A DNA stretch of 49,716 nt from JBDTES01 sp039922435 (GCA_039922435.1 JBDTES010000005.1:1-49716); one strand, 5' to 3'; numbered from the stretch's first letter, positions 8,042-16,657 are shown. The notes: generated from the sequence alone by a model not told the origin. Program-made: numbers and translations.

Positions 8042-9294
8042 ACTACCATCTAAATAAAGCTCGGCCACTAATTATGCATATTGACCTCAATAGTGCCTTT
8101 GCCTCGGCCGAGCAGCAGGCCTGGCCACTACTGCGCGGTAAACCGATGGGCGTGACCAACCGGCTGAGCCCCGAGTGCTGCGTTATCGCCGCCAGCTACG
8201 AGGCCAAAGCCCTTGGTATCAAGACCGGCATCCGCCGGAGTGAGGCACTGGCACTCTGCCCAGACTTTATTATGCTCGAAACCGACCCCAGCAAATACAC
8301 CCATATGTACCGTGGCCTGATTGGCATAATGAAAGATTATTCACCAAATATAAAAATGAAGTCGATTGACGAGGGTATTATCAACTTTCAGGGCTGCGAG
8401 AGGTTGCTAAAAGGCCGCAGTCTAAGCCAAATCGGCTACGAGATTAAACAGCAAGTCTACCAACAGCTGGGCGACCATATGCGTATCAATATCGGCATTG
8501 GCCCTAATCAATTCCTAGCCAAAATGGCGGCTGGCTGGCACAAGCCAGACGGACTCGACGTACTCGATTATCACAATCTAATCAATTTTTATAAAAGTAT
8601 CAAACTTGAAGATATCACCGGTATCGCCGAAGGTTACGGTAGTCGGCTGCGGGCCCACGACATACGAACCCCGCTGGAGTTTCTAGAAGCCAGCGACGAA
8701 CTACTGCGGCGCAAAGTATTCAGGAGTATCAACGGTCTACATTGGCACGAACGGCTCCGTGGCTACGAAGTCGACGATTATCCGACTAATCTCGGCATGA
8801 TCGGCCGCCAATGGGTTATCAAGAACCCTAGTAACGACGATGGCTGGCTGCGCAGCTGCTTGCACTTTTTAAGTGATACTACTGGCGTAAAGCTACGCTA
8901 CCGTAACCGTGAAGCCAGAGGAGTCTGCGTCTGGGCCAGCTTTAGCGCTGGTGGCGGCTGGTCTGACAAAAAAATGTACCACACCAGTGTTTATACCAAT
9001 CAGGACATCTGGCTACGCGTCTCACGGCTGTTCGAGAATCGACCAAAACACATGGTGCTACGCAGTATGGGACTGTATCTATATCAGCTGGAACCATCCA
9101 GTCGGAGCCAAATTAGTATGTTTGATGATATTAAAAAAGCCAATTATCTGACCCAGGCAATCGATGAAATTAATGAATTTTACGGCTCATTTAGTATTTA
9201 CTCGGCCGATACGCTAACTGGCGCTCGCACCGTCAAACAAAAAGTCCCATTTGGCGGTACCGAATACTTCGACCTACTCTTAAAGCGCGCCTAA
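8038..9294 (+). CDS. Y-family translesion DNA polymerase (DinB/UmuC/UvrX-like)
   Basis: 418 aa. Palm-domain carboxylates are D16 in MHIDLNSAFASAEQ and D111-E112 in KSIDEGI. The conserved block RRSEALALCP, the helix-hairpin-helix region (ITGIAEGYGSRLRAH) and a C-terminal little-finger domain follow. Such enzymes copy damaged DNA with low fidelity. The length and lack of a UmuD-like partner fit DinB or Gram-positive UvrX types better than UmuC. A clamp-binding QxSMFD motif is present late in the protein (QISMFD), which supports interaction with the sliding clamp. The GTG start overlaps the previous gene. It is the last gene of a four-gene operon, likely expressed on DNA damage, though no classical LexA box was found. 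Confidence 0.92.
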   Translation: MNYHLNKARPLIMHIDLNSAFASAEQQAWPLLRGKPMGVTNRLSPECCVIAASYEAKALGIKTGIRRSEALALCPDFIMLETDPSKYTHMYRGLIGIMKDYSPNIKMKSIDEGIINFQGCERLLKGRSLSQIGYEIKQQVYQQLGDHMRINIGIGPNQFLAKMAAGWHKPDGLDVLDYHNLINFYKSIKLEDITGIAEGYGSRLRAHDIRTPLEFLEASDELLRRKVFRSINGLHWHERLRGYEVDDYPTNLGMIGRQWVIKNPSNDDGWLRSCLHFLSDTTGVKLRYRNREARGVCVWASFSAGGGWSDKKMYHTSVYTNQDIWLRVSRLFENRPKHMVLRSMGLYLYQLEPSSRSQISMFDDIKKANYLTQAIDEINEFYGSFSIYSADTLTGARTVKQKVPFGGTEYFDLLLKRA

Positions 9295-9483
9295 AGTTAT
9301 CATGAACTCGAACTCATCCCGGAATCTCGCTGCCGACCACTCAAAAACCGGTACAGCTGGAAGATACATTGTACAGATTGGTTGGACGCTTAGCCTTTAG
9401 GCCGACCAAAGTGAGTTCGGCCAGTCAGTCTGTGTAAAGTATTTGGAAGCTGCCGTGTTTTTGAACCTGGTCGGATAGTTTTA

Positions 9484-9508
9484 GTTACTTTCGCGTTTCA
9501 AAAGTAAC
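9484..9508 (+). repeat. Degenerate member of the GTTACTTT hairpin family
   Basis: GTTACTTT (9484-9491) pairs with AAAGTAAC (9501-9508). It lies in the 250-nt gap after the polymerase gene and resembles the hairpins at 6547 and 44633. The rest of 9295-9542 shows no other feature. Confidence 0.5.
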
Positions 9509-9542
9509 AGAAAAGTATACGGGAAGGTTATAGTACCTATAA

Positions 9543-10151
9543 ATGGATGTAAAGAAACTAGTTACTAGCCACCCGCTAATCTCTGACCAAATTAATAAGG
9601 ATCAGTTACTGGTAATATTGGCTGAGCTAGAGAAAGTACTAAACCAAGGGGTAGATGGGGAAATCGTCGAATTCGGCTGTTATATCGGCACCACCAGCCT
9701 ATTTATCCGCCGTTTGCTAGACGAGCGGAAAGACTCGCGCCAATTCCACGTTTACGATTCGTTTGAGGGTCTACCACCTAAGTCGCCCCAAGACAGTAGT
9801 GCAGCAGGTGATCAATTCCGGGCCGGCGAGCTAGCCGTTAGCAAAAAGCAGTTTCTGCGTGAGTTCTACAAGGTAAATTTACGCCCACCAATAATCCACA
9901 AGGGCTGGTTTAGTGATTTAACAGCTACAGACGTACCCGACAAGATAGCTTTTGCCTTCCTCGATGGCGATTTTTACGAATCCATCCGCGACTCACTCAA
10001 ATTAGTTCTACCACGCATCCAAAAGGGTGGAACTATAATAATCGACGATTACGCCCACGAAGCTCTCCCCGGCGCGGCCCGGGCCGTCCACGAATTACTA
10101 CCCAACGCTAAGGTAATAACTATTCATAATCTAGGTATTGTACACAAGTAA
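9543..10151 (+). CDS. TylF/MycF-type SAM-dependent O-methyltransferase
   Basis: 202 aa with the class I methyltransferase fold. The SAM-binding motif is IVEFGCYIGTTSLF (about 40-53), followed by an acidic beta-strand end (FHVYDSFEGLP), the FLDGDFYESI block and the IIIDDYAHEALPGA segment. The last two resemble the metal/substrate region of TylF-like macrocin O-methyltransferases. Homologues methylate sugar hydroxyls in antibiotics or surface polysaccharides; the substrate here is unknown. The start ATG lies 8 nt after a TATAGT -10 (9529-9534), again leaderless. It is alone, not next to sugar genes. Confidence 0.8.
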   Translation: MDVKKLVTSHPLISDQINKDQLLVILAELEKVLNQGVDGEIVEFGCYIGTTSLFIRRLLDERKDSRQFHVYDSFEGLPPKSPQDSSAAGDQFRAGELAVSKKQFLREFYKVNLRPPIIHKGWFSDLTATDVPDKIAFAFLDGDFYESIRDSLKLVLPRIQKGGTIIIDDYAHEALPGAARAVHELLPNAKVITIHNLGIVHK

Positions 10152-10155
10152 GTTA

Positions 10156-10184
10156 TTGCACAAATTAATTATAAGTTGTATAAT
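10156..10184 (+). promoter_or_regulatory. Sigma-70-type promoter for the 10300 membrane protein
   Basis: TTGCAC, 17-nt spacer, TATAAT. The predicted start near 10191 gives a leader of about 110 nt ending in a GAGGAGG ribosome site, one of the few leadered genes here. Confidence 0.75.
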
Positions 10185-10299
10185 ATGACAGACTTTTATA
10201 GAGTTAGTCCATAGCTCCATTCTTAGTCGCACCTTGAATTACTACCTACTGAGTGTCGAAACCAAAGTAGACTCTCACGAGAACGCCTGAGGAGGCATA

Positions 10300-11505
10300 A
10301 TGTCCGCACCAATCACCGACCTAGCAAAGCCCGAAGCTACCAAATGGCTCGAGCTCTTTGTCGATGCAGACCCAAAGGGGCACGTTAGTGCAACCGTACC
10401 GGTCCGCTGGCACATTCACTCGGATCTAGTCACTAAAATCAGTAACCGTGAGTTCACTAACCCACATCTACTGATCGTAGTTCGCGCGCTATCGGAGCGT
10501 GATTACGACGACGTCACCATTACTTCCCGCACAAACACTGGCATTTATATTGTTCCCCTTACACAAGAGCTACAATACGTGAACTTTACAAGGCCAGGGG
10601 TCAATGAGGTTGTGGCAACTGTCATAAATGTCAGTAAGAATAATTCCTCAGACCTAAGTAGTTGGCTTCGCAATCCAGAGCGCGTTCAACTGAAAGACAA
10701 CGGAAAGCCTGAAAACTGGGCTTTCGTAAATAGCAACACCGAGTATATATTTACCAGCGTTGTTGCCCGAGTCGACGTTCCACCAGAGATGTTCGCACCC
10801 GAGCCAAAACCTTGGCAGAAGATACTGGTCAAGTTCTTTTTCCCGTCCCGGGAAAATGATCAATGCCACTTCCGCAAGCGGTTAATCGGTGCCTCTGTGA
10901 TGATGATATTTGTTCAGCTTTACGGGCTGTTAGTCAGACCCATCATAGCGCTCTGGATGTTGTACTTCGGTTTTCGTAAGGTCAAATGGTCAGATATATT
11001 CGACATAAGTCCTCACGAACTCGTAAATAATCGAGATAACTATGCAGGTACCTGGTGGACTATCGACAAACACAATAAAGACCGTGGACCTTGGTGGTTC
11101 ATCATCAGCCCTGTCGTACCGGTAATCATTTTGGGCATTCCACTCGTCATCTTCGGCATTTTCAGTATTCGGAACAATGACAATCCGCTAGTTGACTGGG
11201 GATGGTGGGAGACTGTCTTAATTACCGATGGTTTGATTATCGCAGCTATCGTAGTATTTGCTATCGGCTACATCGCAGTCATGTTAATCAAATCTGCTAT
11301 ACAGGGTCTACATCTCAAGAATGGGAACCAAGCTACTAATCAGATACCTGATGCAGAACGCGAGAAACTACTAGCCAGCTTACGTACTATGTCTCTTAAC
11401 CGAGATACCCGCGTGAGTTTATCGGCACTACCTAAGGAAAAGCAAACCATTGCCCTGAGGTTCTATGATCTCAAAGCGCGCGTCTGTCGCCCCTTCGCTC
11501 GGTAG
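10300..11505 (+). CDS. Unknown multi-pass membrane protein with N-terminal soluble domain
   Basis: 401 aa. Residues 1-170 form a soluble, probably beta-rich part without a signal peptide. Three or four hydrophobic helices follow (about 200-225, 260-285, 305-335), then a ~70-residue basic tail. Motifs such as WWFIISPVVPVIILGIP and NNPERVQ-like repeats were not recognisable as a family. The start is firmly set by GAGGAGG 4-5 nt upstream and a -10/-35 pair at 10156-10184. It is monocistronic and followed by a strong hairpin at 11557-11619. Function unknown. Confidence 0.75.
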   Translation: MSAPITDLAKPEATKWLELFVDADPKGHVSATVPVRWHIHSDLVTKISNREFTNPHLLIVVRALSERDYDDVTITSRTNTGIYIVPLTQELQYVNFTRPGVNEVVATVINVSKNNSSDLSSWLRNPERVQLKDNGKPENWAFVNSNTEYIFTSVVARVDVPPEMFAPEPKPWQKILVKFFFPSRENDQCHFRKRLIGASVMMIFVQLYGLLVRPIIALWMLYFGFRKVKWSDIFDISPHELVNNRDNYAGTWWTIDKHNKDRGPWWFIISPVVPVIILGIPLVIFGIFSIRNNDNPLVDWGWWETVLITDGLIIAAIVVFAIGYIAVMLIKSAIQGLHLKNGNQATNQIPDAEREKLLASLRTMSLNRDTRVSLSALPKEKQTIALRFYDLKARVCRPFAR

Positions 11506-11556
11506 GAGTAATTCAATGTAAGAGGCTCTCGGGAAGATGCGCCTAATTAACTTCCT

Positions 11557-11619
11557 GCGGAGGAGGGCATGTGTGGTCGCTACCAAGCGATTCAATACCA
11601 ACACACATGCCCCTTCCGC
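11557..11619 (+). other. Long imperfect hairpin after the membrane-protein gene
   Basis: Stem GCGGA/TCCGC outside and GGGCATGTGTG/CACACATGCCC inside (11565-11575 with 11602-11612), with a 26-nt loop. No T-run follows on either strand, so it is not a clear terminator. It may stabilise the 3' end of the mRNA or be part of a small RNA. Confidence 0.5.
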
Positions 11620-11704
11620 CTCACCCCCTATAGCTTAACTACGGTAAGCTATGAGAGATGCGGCGAAACCGTACAATAAAAGTAATAAACCATAGAACAT
11701 ATAA

Positions 11705-12136
11705 ATGAAACTCCATCTAATAACTATTGGTAAACCGAAGCTGGAATACGCTAGACTTGGCTTTAATGAATATACATCGCGGCTCGGGCACTATCATAAT
11801 CTACGAGTGACCCATTTGAACGATAAATTTACTGATAATAGCGCCAAAATACTCGAGGCTGCCGGGCAGAGCTATAAAGTCGTGCTCGAAATAACCGGCC
11901 AGCAGTTGACTAGTCCAGAACTAGCTAAGTTCTTGCAAAAACGGGAAATCGAGGCCAGGGAAGTCTGTTTTATAATCGGTGGCCCAGATGGCTTGCCGCA
12001 AGAGGTAATTGACATAGCTGACTACCAGCTAAGTTTTGGCAAACTAACCTTACCGCACGATCTAGCTATGGTAGTACTAGCCGAAACTCTCTATCGGGCC
12101 AGCACCATTAATGCAGGGATTCCTTATCACAAATAG
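11705..12136 (+). CDS. rlmH: 23S rRNA (pseudouridine1915-N3)-methyltransferase RlmH
   Basis: 143 aa, a SPOUT-class methyltransferase that modifies helix 69 of 23S rRNA in assembled ribosomes. Diagnostic motifs are present: FIIGGPDGLP (SAM knot), then LTLPHDLAMVVLAETLYRA and the invariant IPYHK C-terminus. The length is slightly shorter than the usual 155-159 aa, with the difference in the N-terminal half. It ends exactly at the base before the stop of the convergent gene on the other strand. Confidence 0.95.
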   Translation: MKLHLITIGKPKLEYARLGFNEYTSRLGHYHNLRVTHLNDKFTDNSAKILEAAGQSYKVVLEITGQQLTSPELAKFLQKREIEAREVCFIIGGPDGLPQEVIDIADYQLSFGKLTLPHDLAMVVLAETLYRASTINAGIPYHK

Positions 12137-12724
12137 CTAATTAGTAAGGAGGTTGTGTAGATAAGCTAGCTCATCCTCGCTAATCTGTTCTAGTCGGCCT
12201 GATCTGGGGATAATGCCGCCAAGCAAAATGTAGCCTATCTTCCTAATTCGTCTAGTGTAGTCTAGTCGATTACGCTTATATTCAGCCTCGTCGGTTATGC
12301 TCGACGTATCAGTTACTGACAACTCTTGCGTAATTTTACGGACCTCTCGACGAGCCTGATGTCTACCATCTAGGACAGCTCCGTATACGGTCCGCTCATA
12401 TCCTGCGTCAACTGCCACAAAAACTAATCCGTGAGCATTATGCCCAAAAAGTACTTCATCATACCGTCTCCTGGCTTCACTTAGAGCTGGCATAATTTTG
12501 CCAACACGCACTGCGCTGGGCTCAGGCATGCCTAACTCTCTGTGTAAAAGTCTGGTCGGGCCTAATTGTTCCTCGCTAAACCCCATTGATACCGTTATTT
12601 CTTGGTCAGCACCCGTAACAACCGGAAACGTCTCGCGGCCCAAAAATAGCTCAACATCTCTTGCAAAAATATCTTTTGGAAGATCTAGCTCTGCCAGCTC
12701 AGGATTAAGGTTCCTCCGTATCAT
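12137..12724 (-). CDS. Unknown 195-aa protein
   Basis: Soluble, mixed alpha/beta, no membrane helix and no cysteines. Recognisable stretches are HNAHGLVFVAVDAGYERTVYG and a basic patch RRIRKIGYILLGG near the C-terminus, but no family was identified. A reading frame of this length with normal codon use supports a real gene. A -10-like GATTAT lies 6 nt before the ATG, with TTGCGT 17 nt further upstream, consistent with the leaderless pattern of the window. It is convergent with rlmH with no intergenic space, so each stop abuts the other. Confidence 0.65.
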   Translation of the reverse strand: MIRRNLNPELAELDLPKDIFARDVELFLGRETFPVVTGADQEITVSMGFSEEQLGPTRLLHRELGMPEPSAVRVGKIMPALSEARRRYDEVLFGHNAHGLVFVAVDAGYERTVYGAVLDGRHQARREVRKITQELSVTDTSSITDEAEYKRNRLDYTRRIRKIGYILLGGIIPRSGRLEQISEDELAYLHNLLTN

Positions 12725-12885
12725 ATTCTTATAATCGAGGAATCCACTCTATAACGCAACCACAAGCCCATTAGAAAGTGCTAAAGACCTTACCTATATC
12801 AGTCTTTGTTAGAAAAAATACAGCACGGGCCTTAGCGAACCAATATATTAGAAGCCAGTGTTAGTAACTTGAGGGGAGGCAGTAA

Positions 12886-14082
12886 ATGTTATATTCAGAC
12901 AGTCTAAAAAAGGGAATTAATCTAGCAATCGTCGGCGTTATGGCGGCTTTTGGTTTTACTGGGCTGGCTTCGGCCAATTCAATCAGTAATACCGGCCCGG
13001 GTTCGACTAATATTATCCGGTCGAGCAGTCTAGAAGACTGTACTATCGTAAATTCTAACTACGTTAACGTTAGTAATTCAAATTATCAAACAGCTACGAC
13101 TGGCGATGCCAGCAGTTATAACAATACCAACGCTTTGCCGTGGACAGGTTGGAGCACACTAGACCCAGCTAGTTGGCAAGCCGACGGAAATGATTACAAC
13201 TCGTGGTGGACGGGCGTATCTAACTGGGTAACTGAGCGAGCCAGCGGTGATGGCTGGAATAGTTCTGAAACCAATATTAGTTGGGCACCTAGTGGCGCCG
13301 ATTGGCAAGCCAGCTGGAGCAATTGGAACCCGGTGACATGGCAGGCCAATGGCCAAAGCTTCAGTAACTGGTACACTCAGCTAAACAGCTATCTGACTTC
13401 TAATTCAGCCAAATGGATGCTGGCCTGGCCAACTTCGGCTACCGGTAATGGCCTGAGCGGAGCCACCTCTGGTAATGCCACTAATACTAATAATGTATCG
13501 TTTTCGCTAAACATCTCAAACAGCTTACCATCGACTAGTCAAGGTCCGAGTGACCCTTGTGACCCAGCTAGTCCTTCAATACCAATCACACCAGTTACAC
13601 CTGTTACGCCAGTTAACCCAGGTGGCGGCAGTGGGTCTGGTCACCTATTAGGTGATAGCACTAGCCGCGGTGGCGGTGGTGCGGGCGGTAGTGGTAGCGG
13701 TTACACTGGCGGATATTACACCGCTAGTGGCCACTACGTACCAAAGGCGCCAGCTGGAACCAGCCAAACACCTCCGAGCCAGCCAGGCGCACCGGTTGTG
13801 CCATCTCAGCCCGGTAATGGCGGTAGCCCAGTAACACCTCCCAGCCAGCCGCAGGCTAGCATTAGTAACACTGGACCTGGTTCTACCAATGTAATAGCCA
13901 GCTCGTCGGTTAATCGAACCTCGGTGTCTAACACCAATAACGTATCGTTCGTTAACACCAATACGCAAACTGCAACTAGCGGTAATGCAACCAGTGCCGG
14001 TAACACCGGTGTTGGTGGAACCGGGTCGGGCGGAGCCAGCAATGGCAATGGCGCCGGTGCCAATATGAAAATTGACAACTAA
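12886..14082 (+). CDS. Secreted Asn/Ser/Trp-rich repeat surface protein
   Basis: 398 aa. It begins with a signal peptide (basic KKG, hydrophobic core, cleavage after GLASA near residue 30). The mature part opens with SISNTGPGSTNII and closes with a second copy, SISNTGPGSTNVI, each followed by a V-S-N-T-N type repeat ending in QTATxG(D/N)A(S/T). In between lie two Trp-rich units (DPASWQADG... and NPVTWQANG...), then a Pro/Thr and Gly linker. The repeats suggest stacked beta strands, as in beta-helical adhesins. No sortase signal or membrane anchor is seen at the C-terminus. The start is fixed by a GAGGGGAGG ribosome site. A role in host-cell attachment is plausible but inferred. Confidence 0.75.
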   Translation: MLYSDSLKKGINLAIVGVMAAFGFTGLASANSISNTGPGSTNIIRSSSLEDCTIVNSNYVNVSNSNYQTATTGDASSYNNTNALPWTGWSTLDPASWQADGNDYNSWWTGVSNWVTERASGDGWNSSETNISWAPSGADWQASWSNWNPVTWQANGQSFSNWYTQLNSYLTSNSAKWMLAWPTSATGNGLSGATSGNATNTNNVSFSLNISNSLPSTSQGPSDPCDPASPSIPITPVTPVTPVNPGGGSGSGHLLGDSTSRGGGGAGGSGSGYTGGYYTASGHYVPKAPAGTSQTPPSQPGAPVVPSQPGNGGSPVTPPSQPQASISNTGPGSTNVIASSSVNRTSVSNTNNVSFVNTNTQTATSGNATSAGNTGVGGTGSGGASNGNGAGANMKIDN

Positions 14083-14246
14083 AAGTAATTCAATCTAAAA
14101 ACGAAAGTGGGGCAGATTAGCTGGCCCGCTTTTGACTATCTGGACGCAATCTAACAGATATGGTAAGATATCTCAGCTCCTCCATAATCATTCTCTGAAA
14201 TGACAAATGATAATTGATTAATGTAAAATGGAGCGTAGCGAAATCC

Positions 14247-14320
14247 GGCCCCTTCGTCTAGTGGTCCAGGACGTCTGGTTCTCATCCAGAAAATCGCGGG
14301 TTCGACTCCCGCAGGGGTCA
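14247..14320 (+). tRNA. tRNA-Glu(CUC)
   Basis: A cloverleaf can be folded. Acceptor GGCCCCT pairs with AGGGGTC, the D-arm contains GTCTAGTGGTCCAGGAC, the anticodon stem TCTGG/CCAGA carries loop TTCTCAT (anticodon CTC), and the T-arm is GCGGGTTCGACTCCCGC. CCA is encoded at 14321-14323. Its 3' end (CGCAGGGGTCACCA) is repeated several times downstream and bounds an island. Confidence 0.96.
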
Positions 14321-14321
14321 C

Positions 14322-14360
14322 CAAAGTAAACGCCTCAGCTAGTCTGGGGCTTTTACTTTG
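14322..14360 (+). terminator. Terminator of tRNA-Glu (T1)
   Basis: CAAAGTAAA (14322-14330) pairs with TTTACTTTG (14352-14360), with an inner GCCTCAG/CTGGGGC stem and a TTTT run. A sequence-related copy (T3) follows another tRNA-tail at 19299-19339, which shares the CTCAGCT.G.CTGGG core. Confidence 0.8.
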
Positions 14361-14375
14361 ACAATTATCTAAGAT

Positions 14376-14491
14376 GAACCCGCAGGGTTCGATAGTCAAA
14401 GCCACGCACAGGAATTTATTCCGAGTATGGACGGCCGAATATCCCAAAGGAGCATAAGCGACGACGGACACCGCAGGGGTCACCACGAAAA
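14376..14491 (+). repeat. 116-bp direct repeat, left copy
   Basis: It begins with a GAACCC-GCA-GGGTTC hairpin, contains GGAAT-TT-ATTCC and TCC-CAAA-GGA hairpins and ends in the tRNA tail CCGCAGGGGTCACCA (14471-14485) plus CGAAAA. The right copy is 19361-19476 with 110 of 116 positions equal. Confidence 0.9.
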
Positions 14492-14524
14492 GTGTTCAAC
14501 CGCAAGGTTGGGCTTTTTTCGTGG
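14483..14524 (+). terminator. Terminator after the second tRNA tail (T2)
   Basis: CCACGAAAA (14483-14491) pairs with TTTTCGTGG (14516-14524), with an inner AACC-GCAA-GGTT hairpin and a T-run. It would also insulate the minus-strand genes that end at 14643. Confidence 0.8.
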
Positions 14525-14642
14525 TTATTCCTCTGCGCATAAAAAACCACACGAAGTATGTCTATAGATGTTTTCAGTTCAAGGTAGTAGCCCTAGAGTT
14601 GAATGCCCACTAACGCCGTTATGTATCTATAATTATGGGGCG

Positions 14643-15266
14643 TCAGATATTCCTAAAGATACCTTCGATAGCTGATTGTGTGCCAGCCAGCTGGTTATTT
14701 GTATTTTCTACGATGCCTGAATGAGTGGCTAGGACACCCGAAGCTCTGAGATCATTGAATCTTGCTTGATTAACACTCTGGTCTAGAGCAATGTCATTGG
14801 TGCTGGTATTGCGTTTACGTCCGGTTACTTTTTCATCATTGAGCCGCCATGTTCTTATAGATTCTGGTATAGCTGTGAGCATAGCCATGGAATTAACGTA
14901 GGGAGAATATTCGTCTGACCATATATCCTCATAAACAAGTGTATTATCTTTCCGAATAGGTACAAGTAGGTGCGTATCTAGCATTACGGCTTTATTAGCG
15001 TCGAGAACTCTTTCAAAAATAGAGGTAAAACGTATCACCATTCTTCCGAGCTTTTCCTCTGGCGCGAGTAACTCCATCTCTTCTCGGGATATCCCATGGA
15101 ATAGTTTACTGAGCTCCTGAGATGCATGAAGTGGCACAATCTCAGGGTGAACACTACTAATAGCGTCAATAATAGTCGATTTTCCGATACCATTTACTCC
15201 TGTGAGCATATAGACACCAGGCTGGTATGGTTCAGTTGGCTCTGTAGATTTTTTAGCTATACTCAT
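14643..15266 (-). CDS. P-loop nucleoside/nucleotide kinase-like protein
   Basis: 207 aa. The Walker A motif is GVNGIGKST (about 24-32) directly after a short strand, the arrangement of adenylate-kinase-type and archaeal AdkA-like (d)NMP kinases rather than of AAA+ machines. A second strand ends in VMLDTHL, a likely Walker B or substrate Asp. No lid zinc site is seen. The ATG follows the stop of the upstream gene without a gap (TAAATG), so it is translated from the same mRNA as the ITPase-methyltransferase fusion. In the island context a kinase acting on a modified nucleoside or nucleotide monophosphate is an attractive but unproven role. P-loop family membership is safe; the substrate is not. 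Confidence 0.75.
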   Translation of the reverse strand: MSIAKKSTEPTEPYQPGVYMLTGVNGIGKSTIIDAISSVHPEIVPLHASQELSKLFHGISREEMELLAPEEKLGRMVIRFTSIFERVLDANKAVMLDTHLLVPIRKDNTLVYEDIWSDEYSPYVNSMAMLTAIPESIRTWRLNDEKVTGRKRNTSTNDIALDQSVNQARFNDLRASGVLATHSGIVENTNNQLAGTQSAIEGIFRNI

Positions 15267-16466
15267 TTACACTCCTTTCTTATAACAAACTACTCGGACT
15301 CGTGTCTTGTCAGTCCCGCTATTATCGATACGGTTCCAGCCAAGTTCACTAAGAATATTATCCAGCTGATTGATTGTAAATTCATTTTTGGGGTCAATAG
15401 GCTTCTCAACGTCCCCTACTAGAACACTTTGGATGAAATCAAATAAGAAGTAACCACCAGCCTCCGTATGTCGGGTTATTGACTCCAGATAGTCAATTAT
15501 ATCGCCCCTCGGTATGTGGGAAATTACAACACCTCGCGATAAAATAATTCCAAATTTCTCTCCATCGAATGAGTCTTTGACTATATCTGCCTGTTTATAT
15601 CTAATAGAAAGTTCCCTTTCACGGGTTTGTCTCTCGGCTTCATGAAGCATATTGCCGGCAATATCGGTTGAAAGCACATCAAGTGCTGGGTTAGCTTGTT
15701 TGAGGATTCGGCCTGCCTCACCAGTTCCGCAGCCGATTTCAAGTGCCTTGCCTTTAGCTAGTGGGGCATATTTTTTTATTAAGGTATTTACACGAGAGTA
15801 GTTTTTTTCAAAATTAACGTATGAGTTAGTGTCTTCGATCATATCCCTCCAACCGCTAGCGCGTTGGTTCCACCTTACCTCAGTATTAACTTTCTGAATT
15901 ATCTCATACTCATCTTGGGAGTTCAGCCATTCTCCCAGTTTAGATATAGCAATACTCCGATGATTATTAAATCCTGTAGTCTGTGTAGATTCTCTCAGGC
16001 TCACATCTGGGGATACATACATTATGTCGCTCATTAGATTATTATCAGTAGGATGTTTGGTACGACTAAAGTCTAACTTACCACTGATCGACCCTTCAAA
16101 ATAACGGGTAGTCCCAAGATAACATAGGGCAATGCGTGCGATAGCTCGTATGCCATCTCCCTGATCGAAAAGTCTCTCAATTCCTATACGTCCTATTGTT
16201 GAGTTGATAAATTTTGCATACGAACCAGGAAACCCTGGGTAGCGTACGGTATCAAAAGAAGTATCGTCCACGATAAAAGGAAGACTAGTTTTGGATTGAA
16301 TGTAATCAACCTTTTGCCTCAATATTTCTGTTGGGTCTTCAGATTGGATCTCAGGAACATCAAGTTGCATTTGATCAATTTTTACTCCTGGACATATGTC
16401 AGGTAATTGGCTACTTACTTCTGTAAATTTGAGTGAATTGCTAGTTACAAAATAAAGGTGTTTCAT
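15267..16466 (-). CDS. Fusion: HAM1/RdgB-like NTP pyrophosphatase + SAM-dependent methyltransferase
   Basis: 399 aa. Residues 1-185 match the ITPase (HAM1/RdgB) fold: FVTSNSLKFTEV (substrate loop), EIQSEDP, the catalytic region IVDDTSFDTV with D67-D68, PGFPGSYAKFI and NNHRSIAISKL near the end. Residues 200-399 form a class I methyltransferase with motif I ALEIGCGTGEAGRIL (241-255), an acidic STDIAGNML motif and a post-motif VISHIPRGD. HAM1 enzymes convert non-canonical (d)NTPs to NMP plus PPi. I know of no standard pathway with this fusion, so the pair probably acts on the same nucleotide. The gene leads a two-gene minus-strand operon with the kinase and has a TTGACT-17-TACTAT promoter. Confidence 0.85.
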   Translation of the reverse strand: MKHLYFVTSNSLKFTEVSSQLPDICPGVKIDQMQLDVPEIQSEDPTEILRQKVDYIQSKTSLPFIVDDTSFDTVRYPGFPGSYAKFINSTIGRIGIERLFDQGDGIRAIARIALCYLGTTRYFEGSISGKLDFSRTKHPTDNNLMSDIMYVSPDVSLRESTQTTGFNNHRSIAISKLGEWLNSQDEYEIIQKVNTEVRWNQRASGWRDMIEDTNSYVNFEKNYSRVNTLIKKYAPLAKGKALEIGCGTGEAGRILKQANPALDVLSTDIAGNMLHEAERQTRERELSIRYKQADIVKDSFDGEKFGIILSRGVVISHIPRGDIIDYLESITRHTEAGGYFLFDFIQSVLVGDVEKPIDPKNEFTINQLDNILSELGWNRIDNSGTDKTRVRVVCYKKGV

Positions 16467-16523
16467 AACTTTAACGAGTCATCTCCTACTATCCTAATCG
16501 ATCTAATTATTTTTTATAAGCAG

Positions 16524-16552
16524 ATAGTAACATCTAATATGAACCAAGTCAA
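16524..16552 (-). promoter_or_regulatory. Promoter for the HAM1-methyltransferase operon
   Basis: On the minus strand TTGACT (16547-16552), 17-nt spacer and TACTAT (16524-16529) precede ATG 16466 by about 55 nt, with an AGGAG further down. The opposite-strand promoter for the Nudix gene lies ~60 nt away. Confidence 0.7.
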
Positions 16553-16583
16553 TAAAATAGCCTATTAATAATTTAGGGGGTTC

Positions 16584-16613
16584 TTTACAATACCACTAAT
16601 TAATGGTTATATT
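16584..16613 (+). promoter_or_regulatory. Promoter for the Nudix gene
   Basis: TTTACA (16584-16589), 18-nt spacer, TATATT (16608-16613). The leader of about 38 nt contains an AGAGAAAGGG ribosome-binding region before ATG 16658. Confidence 0.6.
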
Positions 16614-16657
16614 CAAGCATATGGTACAGCTTTAAAAGAGAAAGGGTTATCGATTAT

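Noticed and set aside
14151..14486. Minus-strand frame sharing a long similar segment with the minus-strand frame at 19313-19585
   Set aside because: The similarity comes only from translating the 116-bp direct repeat and the tRNA; there is no start signal and no protein-like pattern.
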